From Mesorhizobium escarrei (GTDB lineage Bacteria; Pseudomonadota; Alphaproteobacteria; Rhizobiales; Rhizobiaceae): a DNA stretch of 55,890 nucleotides. The DNA is taken from assembly GCF_935825525.1 (NCBI RefSeq), contig NZ_CAKXZT010000101.1:1-55890 (forward strand). Reading direction: 5' to 3'. The number at the start of each line of letters is the position of its first letter. Positions within the stretch are counted from its first letter, which is position 1. Of the stretch, positions 27,755-36,295 are shown piece after piece. The position numbers and the translations under genes were made by a program. Below the pieces are notes generated by a model. That model was not told where the DNA came from. It searched no databases and saw nothing but the letters and a program-made list of their open reading frames with translations.

Positions 27755-29155
27755 TTATTCGGTGTCACGGGAACCAGCTAGCCGCGGGCCAACGCCCATA
27801 ACGGCGGGCTCGGCCGAAAGCAGCTTCTTCGCCGCAGCCCTGACCTGGTCGAGCGTCACCTGCTCGATGAGGGCCGGGCGCCGGTGGATGTAGTCTATGC
27901 CGAGCTTGTCGAGCTGCATTCTGACAAGGGTGGCTGAAATCGCCCTGGAGGAACCCAGATTGCGGATAGCATAGGCCCCGATCAGATACTTCTTGCTCGC
28001 TTCGAGCTCGGCCGCTGTTGGCCCTGTGTCCACCAGCTCCTTGATTACTTGTCTTATCAGGTTGAGCGTCTCGGCCGCCCTGTCGGCGCGCGTCGACGTG
28101 GCCACGACAAGCATGTTGGAATGCTGGTAGCCTTCCAAGCTAGAAGACACACCGTAGGCAAGCCCGCGCTTTTCGCGCACTTCCTGGAAAAGACGTGAGG
28201 TAAATGGCGAGCCTCCGAGTATATCGTTTATCAGCTGCGCGGCATAGAATTCCGGGTCGCTGCGTCCGATACCGGGAAAAGCCAGCTGGAGCGAAGTCTG
28301 GGGCAGGGCGTATGCAACCAACGTCCACTGGCCGAGCTTAGGGGTGACATCAGGTACCGGGGCGAGCGCCTGCTTCTGAGGCAAATCGCCGAACAATTGG
28401 TCGAGCCTAGCACTCAGGGCTTTGGCATCTATGTCGCCGACGACCGCCACGTGCAGCCCGTCGCGGGCGAAAGCGGCCTTGTGGAAGGCGCTTAGATCGG
28501 CGGGCGTTATGCGGGTCAGGCTCTCCTTGGTGCCCTCGGGCGGCCTCGAATAAGGATGTGTGCCATAGAGTCTGCGCCGCCAGGCAAGCTCGGCGATCGC
28601 ATGAGGTTCGCGCTCGTTGGCGATGATGCCGGAGAGAAGCTGGGCGCGAATGCGGCCGACCGGCCCCTGATCGAAGCGAGGCCTGTTCACCGCGAGCCCG
28701 ACCAGATCGAACGCGGCTTCCTGGCGCTTGGAAAGCAGGCGTATCGAGCCATAGATGCCGTCATGCCACGCGTTGAAGCTCATTTCGGCGCCGGCCTCGT
28801 CAAGCTTCACCTGAAAAGTGTCGCTGTCGTAATCACCGGCGCCTTCGCTCAACAAGCCGGTCATCAAATTGGCAAGCCCCTCCTTACCGGCCGGGTCATG
28901 GCTGGTGCCGCCGTCGAAGACAAAGTGGAGTGTGACGATCGGCAGCGTGTGGTCTTCCACCAGCCAGGCGGTGATCCCCTTTTCAGATTTCACCTCCTGG
29001 ATGTTCACCGCAGCACGGGCGGTGAGCGACGGCAGGATGAGGAAGAAAATAGCAAGGGGAAGGACGGCCAGCCAGGTGGCGAAACGTGCGGTCCTCCCTC
29101 CTCCAACATCAGAGGGCAACGCTTGTGCAATGTCGCTGCGGAGTGGGGTTGTCAT
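27755..29155 (-). CDS. M16-family peptidase, non-catalytic partner
   Basis: 466-residue M16 (pitrilysin/processing-peptidase) protein lacking the zinc motif: where HxxEH belongs it reads GKEGLANLMTGLLSEG. It retains the partner-subunit traits FQEVREKRGLAYGVSSSLE and the C-terminal M16 domain. Start at the ATG at 29155 (TAAGGAGA upstream, inside the end of the preceding gene); residues 20-45 form a signal anchor (FATWLAVLPLAIFFLILPSL). Its start lies 4 bp after the stop of the catalytic gene, so the two are co-transcribed and probably form a periplasmic heterodimer, as is usual for bacterial M16B pairs. Confidence 0.88.
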   Translation of the reverse strand: MTTPLRSDIAQALPSDVGGGRTARFATWLAVLPLAIFFLILPSLTARAAVNIQEVKSEKGITAWLVEDHTLPIVTLHFVFDGGTSHDPAGKEGLANLMTGLLSEGAGDYDSDTFQVKLDEAGAEMSFNAWHDGIYGSIRLLSKRQEAAFDLVGLAVNRPRFDQGPVGRIRAQLLSGIIANEREPHAIAELAWRRRLYGTHPYSRPPEGTKESLTRITPADLSAFHKAAFARDGLHVAVVGDIDAKALSARLDQLFGDLPQKQALAPVPDVTPKLGQWTLVAYALPQTSLQLAFPGIGRSDPEFYAAQLINDILGGSPFTSRLFQEVREKRGLAYGVSSSLEGYQHSNMLVVATSTRADRAAETLNLIRQVIKELVDTGPTAAELEASKKYLIGAYAIRNLGSSRAISATLVRMQLDKLGIDYIHRRPALIEQVTLDQVRAAAKKLLSAEPAVMGVGPRLAGSRDTE

Positions 29156-29159
29156 CACA

Positions 29160-30662
29160 TCAATTCTCCTTAGGCAAGAGATAGCCAGTCGTCGAATGGT
29201 CAGACACGAGGTAGCGGGCGGCAACGGCCTTCACCTGATCGGCGGTGACGTTGCGAATGCGGTCCGGCCATTCCTCGACGTCTTTCACATTGCCGCCGGT
29301 GGCAAGCGTGGAGCCATACATGTTAGCGACGGAGTTCTGCTCGTCGTGGGCGAAGATTACCGAGCGGATAAAGCGTTCTTTGGACTTCTCCAGCTCGTCG
29401 CTGGTGACGCCGTTCCTGGCGATGCGGGCGATCTCGGCGTCGACCGCAGCCTCGATGTCGGCAAGCTTGGCGTCGCCGCGCGGCGCCCCATAGACGGTGA
29501 AGTTGGTGGCATCGAGCATGTCGCCCTGGAAGAAGGCGCCGGCCTCGGCGGCAATGCCTTGTTTGACGACAAGCTGCTGGTAGAGCCGGCTGCGGCTACC
29601 GCCGCCGAGGATCTCCGCCAGCAGGTCCAGCGCTTCGGCTTCGCCCGGCTTCGCAGTGTGATAGGAGGGAACCACCCATCGCGTCGAAAAGCTTGGCACG
29701 CTGACACGCGCGTCAGCGAGCGTCACCGTGCGCCTGGTGTTCTGTTCGGGTTCGACCGGACGGATGCGCGGCGGCAGGTCTGGACCACGCGCGACCTTGC
29801 CGTAGGTCTTTTCGGCCAGCGCCTTGACCACCTGCGGCTCGACATCGCCGGCCACCACCAGCACGGCGTTGTTGGGCGTATAATATTTGTCATAGAAAGC
29901 CTTGGCGTCGGCGCGGTTCAGCTTCTTCATCTCCTGCATCCAGCCGATCACCGGAATGCGATAGGGCTGGTTCTGCCAGAGCGTGGCGTCGACCTCCTCG
30001 CCGAGCACTGCCTGCGGATTGCTGTCGATGCGCGAGCGGCGTTCCTCGAGGATCACATCCCGCTCGGTGTTGATGACATCATCCGTGAGGGTGAGATTGC
30101 GCATGCGGTCAGCCTCGAAGCTCATCATCTGCTCCAATGCCGGGGGCGCTACTCTTTCGTAGAAGGCGGTATAGTCGTAAAAGGTGAAGGCGTTGTGCGA
30201 GCCGCCGATCTCGGCCACCGCGCGGTTCAACTCGCCGGCGGCGTGATTGGCCGTGGCTTTGAACATCAGATGCTCGAAAAAATGCGCGATGCCGGATTTC
30301 CCCGGCGGCTCGTCGGCGCTGCCGATCTTGTACCACACCATATGGGTGACGATGGGCGCGCGGTGATCGGGTATGACGACCACCTCCATGCCGTTGTCGA
30401 GCAGGAAATTCGTTGCCTTGATGTCATCGGTAGCCGCCAGAACCGGAGCGGTGGTCACAATCGCCAGCGCGGTCGCAAAAAGTGTCCCGCCCAGCCAGCC
30501 AGACCAAAGATTTGTCGATGGCTTCGGTTGTGGTGATCGGGCGATGGGCAAGGTTCGAGCCGAAGTGAGTTGTCCCTCATTTTGAGCCTGCTGCGTCCTC
30601 GTCGCCCTCACTGGGAGAAAGTGGATCGGTGGGCAGCGCCGGGCCAGATGAGCCCTCAGCAT
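29160..30662 (-). CDS. M16-family zinc metallopeptidase, catalytic subunit
   Basis: 500 residues. Zinc motif HFFEH (His127, Glu130, His131) in GIAHFFEHLMF, with downstream Glu ligand in ERDVILEERRS about 75 residues later: the complete M16 site. Two M16 domains; an N-terminal hydrophobic segment (residues 52-76, WSGWLGGTLFATALAIVTTA) indicates export. ATG at 30662 lacks a clear Shine-Dalgarno, so the true start may be internal. First gene of the pair, behind a sigma-54 promoter with two NifA-type sites. Rhizobial M16 peptidase HrrP degrades plant nodule-specific cysteine-rich peptides; a similar job is an inference from family and promoter. Confidence 0.9.
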   Translation of the reverse strand: MLRAHLARRCPPIHFLPVRATRTQQAQNEGQLTSARTLPIARSPQPKPSTNLWSGWLGGTLFATALAIVTTAPVLAATDDIKATNFLLDNGMEVVVIPDHRAPIVTHMVWYKIGSADEPPGKSGIAHFFEHLMFKATANHAAGELNRAVAEIGGSHNAFTFYDYTAFYERVAPPALEQMMSFEADRMRNLTLTDDVINTERDVILEERRSRIDSNPQAVLGEEVDATLWQNQPYRIPVIGWMQEMKKLNRADAKAFYDKYYTPNNAVLVVAGDVEPQVVKALAEKTYGKVARGPDLPPRIRPVEPEQNTRRTVTLADARVSVPSFSTRWVVPSYHTAKPGEAEALDLLAEILGGGSRSRLYQQLVVKQGIAAEAGAFFQGDMLDATNFTVYGAPRGDAKLADIEAAVDAEIARIARNGVTSDELEKSKERFIRSVIFAHDEQNSVANMYGSTLATGGNVKDVEEWPDRIRNVTADQVKAVAARYLVSDHSTTGYLLPKEN

Positions 30663-30780
30663 GCTGCCAAGCCCGACTCGAGCGTTATCTCAGAGTGCGT
30701 CGGGGAAAGGTGGCGCGGCATTTTTTGGTGGGGGATCATAGGACGACTCTCCTGGCTTCACGACGCGTTTGCGATGACCG

Positions 30781-30797
30781 CGCACGAACGGTGCCAA
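30781..30797 (-). promoter_or_regulatory. Sigma-54 promoter of the M16 operon
   Basis: Minus strand TTGGCACCGTTCGTGCG; GG-N10-GC spacing holds, the -12 half is less perfect (GTGCG). Leader of about 110 nt to the ATG at 30662. Confidence 0.7.
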
Positions 30798-30840
30798 ATG
30801 AGAAAACCGTTTGGGCAATGTGATTGATCGGACCCTGCTG

Positions 30841-30856
30841 TGTTGCGTATCCGACA
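30841..30856. promoter_or_regulatory. NifA-type upstream activator site 1
   Basis: TGTTGCGTATCCGACA (TGT-N10-ACA), about 46 bp upstream of the -24 element. Confidence 0.75.
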
Positions 30857-30857
30857 T

Positions 30858-30873
30858 TGTCGGACATCTTACA
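30858..30873. promoter_or_regulatory. NifA-type upstream activator site 2
   Basis: TGTCGGACATCTTACA (TGT-N10-ACA), one base after site 1. Tandem sites strengthen the NifA assignment. Confidence 0.7.
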
Positions 30874-31264
30874 CCGCCGAAATGGGGAGCGCTTGCCGCT
30901 TAAAAAGGTGGCTAGGTAAACTACCCGAGCGACGAATATGGTGGCGTTAGCGCGCGCCCGTAGTTGCTGGGTCGTCAGCGTACCCTCGCTCACATCGGTA
31001 GATAACAGATCCCGTGGTAGGACTCCAACCAGCGATAGACGCGGATCTGCAACTTTCCGGAGCGTTGCAGGCATCGCTGTCTTTTGGGCCATTCCGAGCG
31101 CCAGCGCGGGACATACTTCCAGGCTGTCATGATAGCCTTGCGAGCCGCTTTTGCGATTGGCTTGGCTTTTGCAATTTTCGCTTTTGCTGCTTTTGAAATC
31201 TCGGATATGAATCGGACTGGCTTATGGCCTGCCCACATTGAAATGGATACAAAGGAATACGTCT
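30874..31264. other. No recognisable gene
   Basis: Between the M16 promoter and cspA. Weak open frames on both strands only; the 3' part should contain the cspA promoter and leader, but I see no clear -35/-10 pair. Confidence 0.4.
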
Positions 31265-31477
31265 ATGGCGACCGGAACGGTAAAGTGGTTCAACAGCACC
31301 AAGGGATTTGGATTTATCCAGCCCGACAATGGCGGTCAGGATGTTTTCGTCCACATTTCCGCTGTCGAACGAGCGGGCCTTTCGACCCTTAATGAGGGTC
31401 AGAAGATCAACTACGAGATCGAACAGGACCGCCGTACTGGGAAGTCCTCCGCTGGCAGTCTCAGCAAAGCTGGCTGA
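31265..31477 (+). CDS. cspA: Cold-shock-domain RNA chaperone
   Basis: 70-residue CspA-family protein binding single-stranded RNA/DNA through an OB fold. Start at the ATG at 31265 ([18 protein letters not shown]); AAAGGA lies 10 nt upstream. RNP1 KGFGFI and RNP2 VFVHIS are both present; the C-terminus is [18 protein letters not shown]. Complete and monocistronic, followed by a strong hairpin. Rhizobia carry several copies, so the specific role is unclear. Confidence 0.93.
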   Translation: MATGTVKWFNSTKGFGFIQPDNGGQDVFVHISAVERAGLSTLNEGQKINYEIEQDRRTGKSSAGSLSKAG

Positions 31478-31487
31478 ACTTTTCTGC

Positions 31488-31511
31488 GTCTGCCCGGCAA
31501 GCCGGGCAGAC
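31488..31511 (+). terminator. Hairpin downstream of cspA
   Basis: Perfect 11-bp stem GTCTGCCCGGC/GCCGGGCAGAC starting 10 bp after the stop codon. No U-run follows, so it may terminate weakly or stabilise the mRNA end. Confidence 0.6.
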
Positions 31512-31773
31512 GTGCCACTGACTCGCCCCACAAGAGCGGCCAAGAACACGGATCCCATCGCAGACCGGGGCAGGATTGTGGGAAGTTGCTAATTTCTACT
31601 GAAACAAGATGTTTGCGAGTGAAGAGGGGCGGGTACCCGGCTTCTTATGTTCTGCAGCAGATTCTTCGCGGCAGATACTGCCCGCAGCTGTACGCATCAG
31701 AACGAATGTGGATAGATGACATCAAGCTGCAACCTTCTTGTGGGTCCCGGTCCCTTCACACACCGCTCGATTG

Positions 31774-32742
31774 CTAGCTCGCGGCGCCTTTGCGTTCGGA
31801 TCTGATGGACCTCGCCATCACTACGAGATAGCCGACCACCGCGACAGTAATGATACTTCCTCCGATGAGGTCTGAACGAGTCGGCATTTCACGGAATGCG
31901 AGCCAGGTCCACAATGGCGCGAGTGGCGCTTCCAGTGCCAGAATGAGAGAGACCTGGCACGCCGGAAGTCGGCGAGTGCCGGCCAGGAAGAAAACAGCAG
32001 GAAACGCGAGTTGCACGAAACCGAACAAAGCGAGAAGTCCCAGATCTCGGAGATTCGGAAAAAAAGGTTCGCAAAACCAAAAGCTGACCAGGGCAACAAA
32101 AGCATTGGCCAAACAGATGAAGGATAGAACCGACTCTTCTCGGTGGCGACGGATCAGCACGGTAGTGATCGACATCGTGACAGTCGTGACAATCGCAAAG
32201 ACGTTGCCAAAAAGTCCAGATTTCGATCCTGCTCCAGAAACGAGCACATAAGTGCCTATGAGGATGGTTATCGCTGCTACAATGGTCGCTGGGCGAAGGT
32301 CCTCACTCAGCCATAACCACGCGAAGATGCCCGTCAAGACTGGTCCAGCAGAAAAGATGATGAATGCGTTGGCAGTTGAGGTAAACTGACACGCTGGGAT
32401 GAATGCGAGCATGTTAACAGCGAGACAGATCGCGATGGCCATGCCCTGCATTGTCGGCCGAAAGCCGGCTCTATGACCAGTTACAAGTAGATAAACTGCA
32501 AGGAAAGCCGCCGCAAACACGCTGCGCCAAAACAAAATTGTCCAAGTAGAAATCGGCAGGGCCCTTACGAACATTCCTGCAGTGCTCGTAGCGACCGCAG
32601 AAACTATAAGAAAGAGAATCGCGCGTATATAATTGTCCCGAAGCAGTGCAGTCGACGCACTGCTCAACGCCTGCGGTGCTAGCCGCCTCCACCAGGCGGA
32701 ACGTGCTGTGGCCGACCGCTCTCGATCTGGTGGCCTACCCAT
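31774..32742 (-). CDS. EamA/DMT-family transporter
   Basis: Inner-membrane exporter of the drug/metabolite transporter superfamily, about 322 residues from the ATG at 32742 (MGRPPDRERS). Ten hydrophobic segments arranged as two EamA repeats: the first begins AILFLIVSAVATSTAGMFVR, the second near GLFGNVFAIVTTVTMSITTV. Ends with a short basic tail (RSIRSERKGAAS). Members export amino acids, nucleosides or small metabolites; substrate unknown. Base composition is somewhat more AT-rich than neighbours. Monocistronic. Confidence 0.85.
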   Translation of the reverse strand: MGRPPDRERSATARSAWWRRLAPQALSSASTALLRDNYIRAILFLIVSAVATSTAGMFVRALPISTWTILFWRSVFAAAFLAVYLLVTGHRAGFRPTMQGMAIAICLAVNMLAFIPACQFTSTANAFIIFSAGPVLTGIFAWLWLSEDLRPATIVAAITILIGTYVLVSGAGSKSGLFGNVFAIVTTVTMSITTVLIRRHREESVLSFICLANAFVALVSFWFCEPFFPNLRDLGLLALFGFVQLAFPAVFFLAGTRRLPACQVSLILALEAPLAPLWTWLAFREMPTRSDLIGGSIITVAVVGYLVVMARSIRSERKGAAS

Positions 32743-33217
32743 TGCTCGCGCCTTTACCGAGAAAGGAGACACCATTGAGCGATGGGTGCGGTTTCCTGAG
32801 AAGCCATTGGCTGAAGTTGGCGCAAGATGGATCAGGAACACTCACGTATTGTGTTGCGCAGCTCAAACTAAGCAGCGTCGTCACCTCACGAGGCTTCACT
32901 TCAGCAGCCGCTGCATACGACACCATTGCGCACACTCCCCTCCGCCGCAGCGATCTCCAGAATCCGAGCTTCTCAACGTTCGAGATAACCATTGGCCTGC
33001 AACGCCGAAATGGTTGGCGGCCGTTCGGTAATGAAGCCGTTATTGTTGCAAGGTTCTGAAGATCATCTAAGTTAATTTGGGCAAAAGTGGCGACGATTTG
33101 ATGTCGATACTGTAAAATAATGCTTGCAGATGTGCATCTTATGTGAACGTGTAATATTAATTGTGAAAGTTGTGTTGTCTCCGCTTGACAGTTAGCTTGT
33201 GCATAGTGAATGACACA
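32743..33217. other. No recognisable gene
   Basis: AT-richer stretch upstream of the DMT gene; overlapping open frames on both strands (longest 32735-33262, minus) without motifs. Confidence 0.4.
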
Positions 33218-33438
33218 GCTAAATAGCAAAGCCGGAGCCGAAGCCGAAGTGGTCAAGGGCAATACCCATGCCTATCCCGCGGAGCTCGAAGGATTGGATC
33301 GATGAAGGTCGTATCGCTAATGAGGACCGATTCGGTGATCTTGAGTTCCAGCCGATGGGTAGACAGCCCGTCTTGGTCGGGATTCGTTTGAATGCACTCT
33401 GTATTCTGATGGCTAGCCAAGCCTAGCCTCGAGTTCAA
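33218..33438 (-). pseudogene. EAL-domain (cyclic-di-GMP phosphodiesterase) fragment
   Basis: LSTHRLELKITESVLISDTT matches the core of EAL domains (LE-ITES-L). After a frameshift near 33275 the next conserved strand appears as GIALDHFGFGSGFAI (normally IALDDFGTGYSS), ending at a stop at 33218. Both ends missing and the metal-binding DD changed to DH. Non-functional. Confidence 0.7.
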
Positions 33439-33530
33439 TCGATCGGAATATTTTCATGTCATGAACCTCTCTACATGTGAATCATGGAATGAGAGGTCTG
33501 ACGCACTCTCGATCGAGTGTGGCCGGGGAA

Positions 33531-34364
33531 ATGAACGAGCAGTTCAAGCAGCTTCCAGCGATTGACATCTCCGGGATCAAGAGGGCCGGGTACATTGGCC
33601 CCGAGGGGACCTGGACCCATCAAGCCACGCTGGACCTCTTTGGTGACCAAGTTGAACTCGTTCCATTCAGCGACGGATTGTTCGAAGCATATGAAAATGG
33701 CTTCGTCGACGTTGCTTGCGCCCCAGCTACGACCTCTCTGGTCGGAACCACTCCTTACCTCGATCAGATCCTGAGCTTGAGGTCTCCCAAGATTATCGCC
33801 GAGTATCCGAAGGTCCTGAGCTACAGCCTCATTGCGAGCAAGGATGCGAGTTTCTCGACGATCACCAAGGTAATGGGGCATCCCGTAGCCTTGCAGGAGG
33901 TGGCCGCGTGGCTTGACGAGAACATGCCGAACGTCGAGCGAGAGAGCCGCATGGGAACGACATCTTTCGTGGCTGAGCAAAAAGCTGCCTCGATAGCGGC
34001 ATTTGGTCCTGCACTTGGAGCCAAGTTGTACAATCTGCAGATCTTGCGAACAGGAATCGAAGAAGGCCTACATAATGTAACCCGGTGGTGGGTGCTTGGG
34101 CGCAAGACCGCTGCGCCGACAGGATTCGACCGGACGACACTTCATCTCCGCGTTTCAGAGCAAAACCTCAGTTATGTACTGAACATGTTCTCGAAGGAAG
34201 ATTTAGTCGTTCTCAATATCTATGAGCGTCCGACATGCGAGCGGCTGGACACCCATCAGTATGCAATCGATGTCGCTGGACACGTTTCGACGCACCCGGC
34301 GCTGGCTGCCCTGGCGACGATCGATGGCATTAGAATTCTGGGATCGTACCCACGTCTTTACTAG
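33531..34364 (+). CDS. Prephenate-dehydratase-like protein
   Basis: 277 residues from the ATG at 33531 (GGGG 4 nt upstream); a GTG at 33477 and an ATG at 33489 are alternatives. Bilobed dehydratase fold: AGYIGPEGTWTHQATLDLF at the start, VDVACAPATTSLVGTT, and the catalytic block NVTRWWVLGRK, in which the usual NxTRF has Trp for Phe. An ACT-like regulatory region follows (TTLHLRVSEQNLSYVLNMFS). Prephenate dehydratase makes phenylpyruvate for phenylalanine. It diverges from housekeeping PheA and has no aromatic-pathway neighbours, so a specialised symbiotic role is possible. Confidence 0.7.
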   Translation: MNEQFKQLPAIDISGIKRAGYIGPEGTWTHQATLDLFGDQVELVPFSDGLFEAYENGFVDVACAPATTSLVGTTPYLDQILSLRSPKIIAEYPKVLSYSLIASKDASFSTITKVMGHPVALQEVAAWLDENMPNVERESRMGTTSFVAEQKAASIAAFGPALGAKLYNLQILRTGIEEGLHNVTRWWVLGRKTAAPTGFDRTTLHLRVSEQNLSYVLNMFSKEDLVVLNIYERPTCERLDTHQYAIDVAGHVSTHPALAALATIDGIRILGSYPRLY

Positions 34365-34763
34365 CTATGGCTAAGCTAGTTTTCGTCCATGACGCCAAAC
34401 TGTTGATCCTCATCACTGATGAAAAAGGGGCAGCCGCATCGAAACTTGACCGATGCACACGGTCGAGCTGCCGGCTACCGACGAGCTCATCGCGCGATGG
34501 TCTTCTCGTTGCTGATCCAGCTTTTTGCCTAGCAAACGGCGGTATTCATGGGCACAGATGTCGAGCAGCCGCGCAATCTCGCAAATCAGTCACCGTCGAG
34601 TGATTGTGACGCGTTCATAGGCGGCAACGCTCGTCCATTCGGAAAACGTTAAGCACTTCAAGCGGCGCAAGAGCGCCATCACCGGCGCTGCGGTGATTTA
34701 CGAGCGTGCCGTTAGCAACGAGCGGTCATCCCTATGGCCTCGCCCCACGCTGCTTGGATGTGC
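34365..34763. other. No recognisable gene
   Basis: About 400 bp between two convergent genes. No terminator with a clear U-run, no motif-bearing frame. Confidence 0.4.
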
Positions 34764-36095
34764 TTACGGGCCAACCCGGTCGAGAAAAGCATCGAATGCT
34801 GCAGCAACAGCACGAATCACGAAGCGATGCTCCTGCCGCACTCGGATGAAACCCTTTTCGATGTCCACGATCCCGTCCTCGGCCAGCATCGCCAAGCGTT
34901 CAGCTGAATCGAGAAAACGGATCGGATCAAATCCATGGGCCGCACAGATTGCCGGCACATCGGCCTCCAAATCGCACATCAGCCGCTCGATGATAGCGGC
35001 TCGCGCGCGGTCTTCGTTTGTGAGCCGGTAACCTTTTGACGTCGCCAGATGGCCAGCTGCTATATGCCGGCTGTAGGACTCACGTTTCACCTCGTTCTGG
35101 ACGTAACCCTCGCCGACCCGCCCGATAGCCGACGCGCCGAAACCGATCAGGGTTTTGCAGGTGTCGGCCGAGTAACCCAGCGAGTTTCGCCGTAGCCGAC
35201 CACTGGTCTGGGCCAGCGTAAGTTCGTCGTCCGGCAAGGCGAAATGGTCGAGGCCGATCTCTCGGTAGCCGGCCGCAACCAGAGTCTCTGCCACGGCCGC
35301 AGCCTGTTCGGCGCGGGCGACGCTGTCCGGCAGCGCAGTATTCTCGATCAGGCGCTGATTCCTTATCACCGATGGAATGTGCGCGTAGCCGAACACGGCA
35401 AGCCGGTTGGGACGCATGGCGACAGTCGCCGCCGCAGTCTGGACGCAGGACTCTACCGTCTGATTCGGGAGACCGAAAATGAGATCGAAGTTGATGCCGC
35501 TTACTCCATGCCGGCGCAGCTCTTCGACGGCAGCGGCCGTCTGCGCCTCGCTCTGGACCCGGTTGATCGCTTTTTGAACAATCGGATCAAAGCTCTGCAC
35601 CCCGAGACTGGCGCGGCTCACGTTGGCTGCTCCCAATGCTTCGGCGATCTCGGCCGTGAAGGTGCGCGGGTCAATTTCGACGGCGATCGTAGCGGGTTTC
35701 CTGAACGCGAAGCGGCGGCGCAGGAGTTCGATCATGGCCAAAAACCCCGCTGGCCCGATAAGAGTCGGGGTTCCACCGCCGAAATGCACGTTCACGACGA
35801 GCCCCTGCTGCACTTGCTCCGAGACCAAACGGATCTCGTCACGCAGAACGGCCACATAGTCGAGGATCGGACCCTGATTGCGGGCAATCGTGGTCGGAAA
35901 GCCACAATACCAGCAAATCGATCGGCAGAACGGAATGTGGAGATAGAGCGACACCGGATCGTCAGCCGGCAGACCTCTTAGCCATTCCTCATAGCTTTCG
36001 GCCCTGACGGTGGCGGTGAACTCCGGCACAGTCGGATAGATGGTGTACCAAGGCAGGAGAGCCTCGCGATATTCTTTCAGGATAGAGGTCTGCAA
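34764..36095 (-). CDS. HemN-like radical SAM protein (oxygen-independent coproporphyrinogen oxidase family)
   Basis: 443 residues. Radical SAM motif HIPFCRSICWYCGF (C-x3-C-x2-C) near residue 52; canonical HemN has a further Cys directly after (CxC), here Phe. Other family blocks: VNVHFGGGTPTLIGP, EIDPRTFTAE, VSRASLGVQSFDPIVQKAIN, GINFDLIFGLPNQTVESCVQ, FGYAHIPS. The start is probably the TTG at 36095 (MQTSILKEYREALLPWYTIY aligns with HemN N-termini). HemN allows haem synthesis without oxygen, as needed in nodules. The substitution after the cluster motif and unusual N-terminus make a HemN-related but distinct activity possible. Confidence 0.75.
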   Translation of the reverse strand: MQTSILKEYREALLPWYTIYPTVPEFTATVRAESYEEWLRGLPADDPVSLYLHIPFCRSICWYCGFPTTIARNQGPILDYVAVLRDEIRLVSEQVQQGLVVNVHFGGGTPTLIGPAGFLAMIELLRRRFAFRKPATIAVEIDPRTFTAEIAEALGAANVSRASLGVQSFDPIVQKAINRVQSEAQTAAAVEELRRHGVSGINFDLIFGLPNQTVESCVQTAAATVAMRPNRLAVFGYAHIPSVIRNQRLIENTALPDSVARAEQAAAVAETLVAAGYREIGLDHFALPDDELTLAQTSGRLRRNSLGYSADTCKTLIGFGASAIGRVGEGYVQNEVKRESYSRHIAAGHLATSKGYRLTNEDRARAAIIERLMCDLEADVPAICAAHGFDPIRFLDSAERLAMLAEDGIVDIEKGFIRVRQEHRFVIRAVAAAFDAFLDRVGP

Positions 36096-36205
36096 CAGTT
36101 TCGTCCCAAGCTGAAAAGTTGGTCCTTTTACCGCTGCGGACTCCTGTGTCTCTGCGCTATGTCAATTCCATTCCGCTTCGCGGCGTGTAATCACACCGTG
36201 CAAGG

Positions 36206-36232
36206 AAAAGGCGGGATTTGATCCCGCCTTTT
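36206..36232 (-). terminator. Terminator of the mucR-like gene
   Basis: 12-bp perfect stem AAAAGGCGGGAT/ATCCCGCCTTTT with a 3-nt loop; flanking A/T runs make it work in both directions. It lies about 65 bp after the mucR-like stop. Confidence 0.85.
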
Positions 36233-36295
36233 CGATGTTTCGCTCACATCATGCTGATCGAGCCGCCAGCCCACAACGGGTCTGGGTGGGGGAAG

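Noticed and set aside
28869..30536. 555-codon open frame on the plus strand
   Set aside because: Antisense shadow of the catalytic M16 peptidase; no domain, no promoter, composition of a mirrored GC-rich frame.
36096..36205. Sigma-54 or FixK site upstream of the HemN-like gene
   Set aside because: One GC-N10-CC spacing exists but lacks TTGGCAC-like flanks; no complete FixK palindrome.
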